64,000 bases of DNA from Litorilinea aerophila. Its GTDB lineage: Bacteria > Chloroflexota > Anaerolineae > Caldilineales > Caldilineaceae. Positions 58,765 through 64,000 of the stretch are shown here, one piece after another (the first letter of the stretch is position 1; the number at the start of each line of letters is the position of its first letter). The position numbers and the translations under genes were made by a program. The DNA is taken from the NCBI RefSeq assembly GCF_006569185.2, contig NZ_VIGC02000001.1:124001-188000 (forward strand), in the 5' to 3' direction. The notes under the pieces are model-generated. The model saw only the letters and a list, made by a program, of their open reading frames with translations. It searched no databases and was not told the origin of the DNA.

Positions 58765-61700
58765 TCACAGGGTCGCGGTCTCGGCCAGCAGCCGGCGGTG
58801 GATGGCGGCGCCCACGTGGCTGGCATCCAGGGCAAGCACCTGGTCGAAGTGCTCCTGGGCCGCGTCGACCTCGCCCAGGCCCAGGTAGCCCAGGGCCATC
58901 ATGAAGTGACAGTGGATGCGGTTGCGCCGGTTCAGGTCATCGTCGAAGACCAGGAAATCGGGCAGGGAGACGGCGAAGTAGTCCATCTGCACCTGGTCGT
59001 CCAGGTGGGTGCGCCCGTAGTCCACCAGCCTGTGGAAGATGTTCTGGGCCTGCTCTTCCCGGCCCAGTTTCCGCTGGGCCAGCCCCTGGTAGAAGATCAT
59101 CTCCGGCGGCTGGTCGTTGTAGTACATGGGCGAGGTGGGCTCGCTGAGGCCGGTGGCCGCCTGGCGCCAGTACGCCTGAGCTTGCTCGCCATCCCCCAGG
59201 CCCTCGTAGGCGCAGCCCAGGTAGTAGAAGATGTGGTTCTCCTGGGTGCCGAAAAGCTTGCCCTCGCCCAGGTTGGGCGGGTAGGTCTGGGCCCGGGTGA
59301 GGCAATCGATGGCCTCGGCGTAAGCGCCCTGGGCCAGCAGCTCCCGGGCCTGCTCCACCAGGCTCCACACGTACTGGCCGGTGACCTTGCCCTCGCCCCC
59401 CTCCCAGGGGTGGAAGGTGCGCTGCATCAGCAGGTCGTAAGCCTCCCGGTGGCGTCCCAGCAGGTTGAGCAGGCTGATGCGCTCCAGGGTCAGGTCATCC
59501 CGCGCGGCGACCAGTTCGGCGTGCTCCTCCAACAGGGCCAGGCGCTCCGCCGGCGGACGGTTGAGCCGCTTGTAGAGCTGGTCCAGCTCGAAGAAGACCC
59601 GGGCGTCGGTGGGATCCAGGGCGAAGGCCCGCTCGTACGCGGCCCGGGCCTGGACCGGGTCGTGGCGCTTGTTGAAGTAGGCCAGGCCCAGGTTGCGGTG
59701 GACGGTGGGGAAGGCGTCGTCCAGCTCTCGAGAGCGTTCCCAGCACTGGATGGCCTCTTCGTAGCGACGGTGGGCGTACCAGAAGTTGCCCAGGTAGTAG
59801 GGGGCCCGGGCGTCGGTCGGGTTGTGGGCCATGGCCGCCTCCAGGGCCAGCACACTCTCCAGCCGGTTGGGGAAGCAGAAGTCGGGCGGCGCGGCAGCTG
59901 CGGCCTGGAAGTCGGCCAGGGCGCCCGTGGAGTCCCCCATCTGCAGGCGACACCAGCCCGCGTAATAGTGGCCCATGGGATCCTCCTGGGGGACATGCTG
60001 GAGCAGCGCCAGGGCCTCGGCGAAGAAACCGGCGTGGGCATAGTCCAGGGCCAGGGCGATGTAAGTGGTGGCCGTCTGCCGGGCGTGCTGGAAGAAGGCC
60101 CGGTCGTCCAGCAGCAGGTGGCGCTCCCACAGCGCGCCGTACTCCATGGCGTCCAGGGCGAGGGCCAGCTCCGTCTCCTGGATCGCCTCCTCGGCCCGGT
60201 CCAGCCGGCGCAGGATGGCCGTCTTGAGGTGGCGGGCCTGGTGGTGGCGCCAGTTGCGGTCCAGGGCGCGGGTGGCCAGATCCAGGGCCTCCTCCAGATC
60301 TCCCTGGCGGGCAGCCAGCCGGGCCAGCTCGAAGTAGCCGGCATCCTGCCAGGCCGCGTTCCAGACGGCCTTGTAGAAGGCGTCGAAGGCCTCCCGGTAG
60401 CGGCCCTGCATCTTCAGGCAGAGGCCCAGGTTGTAGAAGGGCTCGCCGTCGTAGGGGTTGGGATTGCGGCGGGTGAGGCTCTCGATGGCTCGGCGGAAGT
60501 AGGGCTCGGCTGCCGCGAATTGGCCCCGGCGATAGAGGAGCAGCCCCATGGCGTTGTTGCAGCGGCTGTCCAGGGGATCCCGGCGCAGGGCTTCCTGATA
60601 GTAGGGCTCGGGCGCGTAGGTGGCGTGGCGATACTGCTCCAGGTGCAGGCCGTTCAGGTAGAGCTCCTCGTTGGACTCGATGTCGGCCGGCGGCCGCGCC
60701 GGCGTGGCCGGAGGCGGGATCTCCGGCTTCTCATCGGGCAGGGGCGTGAAGGAGAGCAGCTCCCGGTCGCCGTCCAGCACCCGCAGGGTCAGGGACTGGG
60801 GCGCCGGCGGCCCCTGGGGCGTGGCGGGCAGGGGCACCCGTTCCCGGAGGACCCGGGTGGGCGACAGGGCTTCCTCCCGGTCAAAGAGGGGCATACCCTG
60901 GTGCAGGAGCTCCACCCGCACGGTGCGGGGCCAGGTGACATAGACGCCGATACAGGCCTCCTGGCCTGCCACCTCCAGGTTAAGCACCACCTCCTTGGAG
61001 GCGTTCTTGGCCGGACCGATGCCCTTGTAGGGCATGAAGATCTGGGTGAAGCGCTTCTCTTCGCCTGGCTGGAGCCAGGAGAAATCGGGCTGGTTGTCGG
61101 TGTACGCGCCGCACATGAGCTCGATGTACGGCCCATCCTCGTCGGTGAGCTGGCGGTCCCACGCCTGGCCGAAATCGCCGTTGCCCCAGGTCCACTGCTT
61201 CTTGCCCGGCACCACGTGGTGATTGGCCACGTGCATCATGCCCGCCTGGCGGCCGTGGTCGTAGCAGCCGATGAAGTCGAAGTCCGAGTGGTAGGCCATG
61301 AAAGAGGTGGGCACCGGGATGTTCTTGTAGCGGGAGATGTCGGTGCCCGGCGCGTAGTTCACTTTCGGGATGTTCTTGTAGCGGGAGATGTCGGTGCCCG
61401 GCGCGTAGTTCACTTTGTAGTAGACGCCGGTGGCGATGGGGAAATCGGACACATCCCGCTTGCCGTGGTCCATCACCGCGTGGACGTCCGGCGGGAAGAC
61501 CGACTGGTAGTCGTCGTTGACGTGGACCGCCGGGTTGGCCCACCAGAGGAAGGTCTGGGGTTCGCCGGTGCGGTTGGCGAGCTGGACCGAGATCTCCAGG
61601 TAGGCCCGCTCCGGGTAGAGGGTGAAGCCGTGCATGCCCTTGGTGTTGTACATGGGCTCGATCTCGGCACACCAGATGGTCCGGCTGCCGTCGGGGTTGG

Positions 61701-62112
61701 CCACGATGCGCCAGTCCACCGGGGAGAAGGTGGTGGGGCGGTGGTGTTGGGGCCAGTTGAACTCGATGCCGCCGGAGATCCACGGGCCGGCCAGGCCCAC
61801 CAGGGCGGGCTTGATCACCCGGTTGTAGTAGACGAAGTGGTAACCGTTGGTCTTGTCCAGGGCCATCTGAACCCGGCCGCCCAACTCGGGCAGGATCATG
61901 ATCTTGAGGTACTCGTTTTCCAGAAAGAGCGCGGTGTAGGTCTTGTCCACCTTCTCGTCAAAGACCCGCTCGATGACCGGGTAGGGGTAGACCGCGCCGC
62001 TGCTCCCCTGATAGACCCGTTTTTCCAGGAAGAGGGGGTTCTTCTCCGGCTCACCGACGGGGTAGGTGGGGATGGTGATGGTTTCGGCCCAGGCTGAAAC
62101 ACCCTTGTGCAT
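58765..62112 (-). CDS. DUF5107 and TPR-repeat protein
   Basis: 1115 aa from the ATG four bases after AGGAGG. Residues about 25-340 are a DUF5107 domain (ILPELGGRVQMALDKTNGYHFVYYN; GGIEFNWPQHHRPTTF), related to galactose-mutarotase-like sugar-binding sandwiches. The rest is a long series of tetratricopeptide repeats. Such proteins sit beside glycosidase genes, probably as sugar-binding scaffolds; the function is not established. Residues 233-266 hold a perfect duplication of a 17-residue unit. First gene of the operon with the GH2 enzyme. Confidence 0.88.
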   Translation of the reverse strand: MHKGVSAWAETITIPTYPVGEPEKNPLFLEKRVYQGSSGAVYPYPVIERVFDEKVDKTYTALFLENEYLKIMILPELGGRVQMALDKTNGYHFVYYNRVIKPALVGLAGPWISGGIEFNWPQHHRPTTFSPVDWRIVANPDGSRTIWCAEIEPMYNTKGMHGFTLYPERAYLEISVQLANRTGEPQTFLWWANPAVHVNDDYQSVFPPDVHAVMDHGKRDVSDFPIATGVYYKVNYAPGTDISRYKNIPKVNYAPGTDISRYKNIPVPTSFMAYHSDFDFIGCYDHGRQAGMMHVANHHVVPGKKQWTWGNGDFGQAWDRQLTDEDGPYIELMCGAYTDNQPDFSWLQPGEEKRFTQIFMPYKGIGPAKNASKEVVLNLEVAGQEACIGVYVTWPRTVRVELLHQGMPLFDREEALSPTRVLRERVPLPATPQGPPAPQSLTLRVLDGDRELLSFTPLPDEKPEIPPPATPARPPADIESNEELYLNGLHLEQYRHATYAPEPYYQEALRRDPLDSRCNNAMGLLLYRRGQFAAAEPYFRRAIESLTRRNPNPYDGEPFYNLGLCLKMQGRYREAFDAFYKAVWNAAWQDAGYFELARLAARQGDLEEALDLATRALDRNWRHHQARHLKTAILRRLDRAEEAIQETELALALDAMEYGALWERHLLLDDRAFFQHARQTATTYIALALDYAHAGFFAEALALLQHVPQEDPMGHYYAGWCRLQMGDSTGALADFQAAAAAPPDFCFPNRLESVLALEAAMAHNPTDARAPYYLGNFWYAHRRYEEAIQCWERSRELDDAFPTVHRNLGLAYFNKRHDPVQARAAYERAFALDPTDARVFFELDQLYKRLNRPPAERLALLEEHAELVAARDDLTLERISLLNLLGRHREAYDLLMQRTFHPWEGGEGKVTGQYVWSLVEQARELLAQGAYAEAIDCLTRAQTYPPNLGEGKLFGTQENHIFYYLGCAYEGLGDGEQAQAYWRQAATGLSEPTSPMYYNDQPPEMIFYQGLAQRKLGREEQAQNIFHRLVDYGRTHLDDQVQMDYFAVSLPDFLVFDDDLNRRNRIHCHFMMALGYLGLGEVDAAQEHFDQVLALDASHVGAAIHRRLLAETATL
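61315..61416. repeat. Perfect 51-bp tandem duplication inside the DUF5107 domain
   Basis: Two identical 51-base units (61315-61365 and 61366-61416) encode KVNYAPGTDISRYKNIP twice in direct succession. The frame is kept. Identity at every base means a very recent event or an assembly artefact. Confidence 0.9.
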
Positions 62113-62176
62113 AGAACCTCCTGTCTGTCGCGTTCAATCGGTCCCCGCCACCGGGTTGGCCGACAGCGCACCCTTT

Positions 62177-62204
62177 TTGTCCTGTCTGTTGTCCGTGATA
62201 CACT
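62177..62204 (+). promoter_or_regulatory. Possible promoter of the enolase-superfamily gene
   Basis: TTGTCC (62177-62182), 16-base spacer, TACACT (62199-62204) in the 167-bp divergent gap. Both boxes are only moderately close to consensus. Confidence 0.35.
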
Positions 62205-62279
62205 GGAGGATGGCTCCACCTTTTCTATTTTCCCACCATTTCCGCCAAATCTGAAGTTTCGCAAAAGGAGGAAACAGCC

Positions 62280-63605
62280 ATGGCCCACCAGAAGCAGGAT
62301 GAAGAAGCCCTGGGCAAGGTGGAGGATGCCATCAACACCTACTCCCGCCCATCCCAGCTCAAAATCACGGACATGCGGGTGGCGGTGGTCTGCAGCAACT
62401 ACGACTACCCCATCATCCGCATCGACACCAACCAGGGCGTCTACGGCATCGGCGAGGTCCGGGACGCCGGCCACAAGGAGAACGCGCTCCAGTTCAAGAG
62501 CATGCTCCTGGGCCAGAACCCCTGCAACATCGACATGATCTTCCGACACATCAAGCACTTCGGCAACTGGGGCCGGGAGGGCGGCGGCGTCTCGGGCATC
62601 GAGATCGCCCTCTGGGACCTGATCGGCAAGGTGTACGGCGTGCCCTGCTACCAGTTCCTGGGCGGGAAGTACCGGGACAAGGTACGCATCTACGCCGACA
62701 CCCCCGCGCCCGAGGAACCCACGCCGGAAGGCTACGCGGCCCGGGTCAAGGGGCGCAAGGAGCTGGGGCTGACCTTCATCAAGTTCGACATCCGCCCCCA
62801 GCTCTTCGGCGAGGTGGAAAATGGCCTGGTGGGGCGCCCGGTGGAGGGCGAGTATCCCATGGGGCGGCGCTGGCGGGCACCCGGCACCGGCGCCAGCATC
62901 AAGGTCACCGACCAGGGCATTGCCCGGGCGGTGGAGGTGGTCGCCGCCATCCGCGAGGCCGTGGGCTGGGACGTGGAGCTGTGCACCGATCACTTCGGCC
63001 ACGGCCACATGACCCTCAAGGACGTGATCCGGCTGGGCAAGGCCCTGGAGCCCTTCCGCCTGGCCTGGTTCGAGGATCCCATGCCCTGGTGGGACATCGA
63101 CGGCCACAAGGCGGTGACCGACGCCATCAACATCCCCACCGCGGCCGGCGAGGAACTCTACCTGTGGGATGGCTTCCGGGAAATGATTGAAAAGCGGGCG
63201 GTGGACATCATCCACCCGGACCTGCTTACCTCCGGTGGCATGTTGGAGACCAAGAAGATCGCGGACTACGCCGAACGGTACGGCCTGCCCACCGCGCTCC
63301 ACTTCGCCGGCTCCCCCATCGCCTTCATGGCCAACGTCCACTGCGCCGCGGCCATCCCCAGCTTCGTGGCCCTGGAGCACCATGGCCTGGACCTGCCTTT
63401 CTGGACGGACCTGGTCACGGGCCTGCCGGAGAACTATCTGCAAGATGGCTACGTGGAGGTGCCGGACAAACCCGGCCTGGGCGTTGACCTCAACTACGAG
63501 GGCATCGAGGCCAACCTGCGCTTCCCGGGCCTCTTCGAGCCCACCGACGAATGGAACACGCCCAAGCTGGGCTTCTGGCAGCCGGACCGGCGTTGGGACA
63601 AATAG
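62280..63605 (+). CDS. Enolase-superfamily dehydratase (mandelate racemase/muconate lactonizing type)
   Basis: 441 aa with AAAGGAGG upstream. The capping domain is followed by a barrel with metal ligands at Asp237 (LCTDHFGHGH), Glu265 (WFEDPMPWW) and Glu291 (AAGEELYLW), and a late His in ALHFAGSP. The pattern resembles sugar-acid dehydratases of the galactonate/mannonate/gluconate group. It would dehydrate an aldonic acid in the cytoplasm, consistent with the glycosidase genes nearby. Exact substrate unknown. Confidence 0.9.
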   Translation: MAHQKQDEEALGKVEDAINTYSRPSQLKITDMRVAVVCSNYDYPIIRIDTNQGVYGIGEVRDAGHKENALQFKSMLLGQNPCNIDMIFRHIKHFGNWGREGGGVSGIEIALWDLIGKVYGVPCYQFLGGKYRDKVRIYADTPAPEEPTPEGYAARVKGRKELGLTFIKFDIRPQLFGEVENGLVGRPVEGEYPMGRRWRAPGTGASIKVTDQGIARAVEVVAAIREAVGWDVELCTDHFGHGHMTLKDVIRLGKALEPFRLAWFEDPMPWWDIDGHKAVTDAINIPTAAGEELYLWDGFREMIEKRAVDIIHPDLLTSGGMLETKKIADYAERYGLPTALHFAGSPIAFMANVHCAAAIPSFVALEHHGLDLPFWTDLVTGLPENYLQDGYVEVPDKPGLGVDLNYEGIEANLRFPGLFEPTDEWNTPKLGFWQPDRRWDK

Positions 63606-63652
63606 GGCGCCGCCGCATGGGAGGATGCCCAGAAAAAATGGAACACGGATGG

Positions 63653-63728
63653 GTAGGTCCGGTCTCCTGGCCGGACATCCGCACCCAACGGGACAGGAGC
63701 CCATGTCACGCAGGGATGCGTGACCTAC
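63653..63728 (+). repeat. Two-hairpin intergenic repeat
   Basis: GTAGG with stem GTCCGG / CCGGAC (63657-63662, 63671-63676), spacer, stem GTCACGCA / TGCGTGAC (63705-63712, 63717-63724), then CTAC. The first stem carries a paired change against GTGCGG / CCGCAC at 53299, so the pairing and not the sequence is kept. It also lies between convergent genes and could act as terminator. Confidence 0.65.
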
Positions 63729-63737
63729 CGGCCGGGT

Positions 63738-64000
63738 TCAGGGGGTGGGCGTGGGGGGAGTGGGCCGGGGCGGGGCAGCCGCGAAGATGCGGCCCAGGAT
63801 CTCGGCCCGCTCCTCCGGCGTGGCCCAGCGGGGCTGGGCGTAGTCCTCCAGCACCGCGGTGAGGATCTCGGTGCCCAGCAGGCGCCCCTCGTAGATGGTG
63901 TGGCGGACCATCAGCTCCGTGCGGGTCTCCCAGCTCCACATCTGGTCGAAAAAGAGGTTGCCCAGCCCGTAGACAATGATGCCCGGCCCGTGGGGATCGT
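63738..64000 (-). CDS. CapA-family protein (PGA_cap), C-terminal fragment
   Basis: The frame is open to the window edge; 87 C-terminal residues are visible. GPGIIVYGLGNLFFDQMWSWE is the end of the metallophosphatase-like CapA domain, and HTIYEGRLLGTEILT with LEDYAQPRWATPEERAEIL is typical of CapA-like proteins in this lineage. It ends in a Pro/Thr tail. CapA relatives are tied to poly-gamma-glutamate or to surface polysaccharide; here the role is unknown. Confidence 0.75.
   Translation of the reverse strand, partial: DPHGPGIIVYGLGNLFFDQMWSWETRTELMVRHTIYEGRLLGTEILTAVLEDYAQPRWATPEERAEILGRIFAAAPPRPTPPTPTP

Noticed and set aside
58750-62097. Plus-strand frame of 1115 codons opposite the DUF5107-TPR gene
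   Set aside because: It mirrors the real gene; the product is Val/Gly/Gln-rich without any domain.

Overview
The window is GC-rich bacterial chromosome of the kind found in Chloroflexota (Anaerolineae/Caldilineae type). The grounds are several solute-binding-protein ABC transporter operons, carbohydrate-active enzymes, a STAND ATPase with a separate TPR partner, a DUF5107-TPR protein, a secreted enzyme ending in an FLPAV-type tail, and GC-rich hairpin repeats between genes. The lineage is an inference from style; no rRNA or marker gene is present. I see no tRNA, rRNA, CRISPR array or intact transposase.

Layout. 1-10180: end of a glycosyltransferase; then, on the minus strand, a four-module secreted enzyme (AA10 LPMO, CBM5/12, GH5, CBM2), a phytanoyl-CoA-dioxygenase-like enzyme and a complete Opp/Dpp-type ABC transporter. 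11074-15062: a STAND (NB-ARC) ATPase and an overlapping TPR protein, facing an unlisted 55-aa secreted peptide gene with operator-like repeats; then a propeller-type protein. 15093-25470: an ADP-ribosylglycohydrolase-family protein divergent from a sugar operon (DhnA-type aldolase, binding protein, two permeases, FGGY kinase, PfkB-type kinase); both promoters are readable and a LacI-like palindrome lies between them. 25457-34282: two small minus-strand genes and a second complete Opp/Dpp operon. 34459-42455: acetamidase/formamidase, a frameshifted MoaD/ThiS gene, a leaderless Fur-family regulator followed by katG, RidA, a DHFR-like reductase, a Tat-lipoprotein intradiol dioxygenase and a VapC-type toxin-antitoxin pair. 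43253-49343: a co-directional run of cupin, aldo/keto reductase, SDR, carboxymuconolactone-decarboxylase-like and DUF2255 genes. 49471-53092: a heterodimeric ABC exporter with a promoter, a 28-codon leader ORF and an attenuator-like hairpin. 53728-64000: a GH13 enzyme, a GH2 enzyme with a DUF5107-TPR protein, an enolase-superfamily dehydratase and the end of a CapA-like protein.

How it fits together. Most of the window concerns uptake and breakdown of oligosaccharides, peptides and small organic molecules: a secreted cellulose/chitin-active enzyme outside, three importers, then intracellular kinases, aldolase, glycosidases and dehydratase. All three importer operons carry a strong stem-loop directly after the binding-protein gene, which fits raised expression of that subunit.

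The observations I consider least ordinary are: the LPMO-cellulase fusion; the secreted-peptide gene beside the STAND/TPR pair; the leader-ORF/attenuator on the exporter; a family of intergenic repeats built as GTAGG, hairpin, spacer, hairpin, CCTAC with compensatory stem changes; and a foldback element present in two copies.
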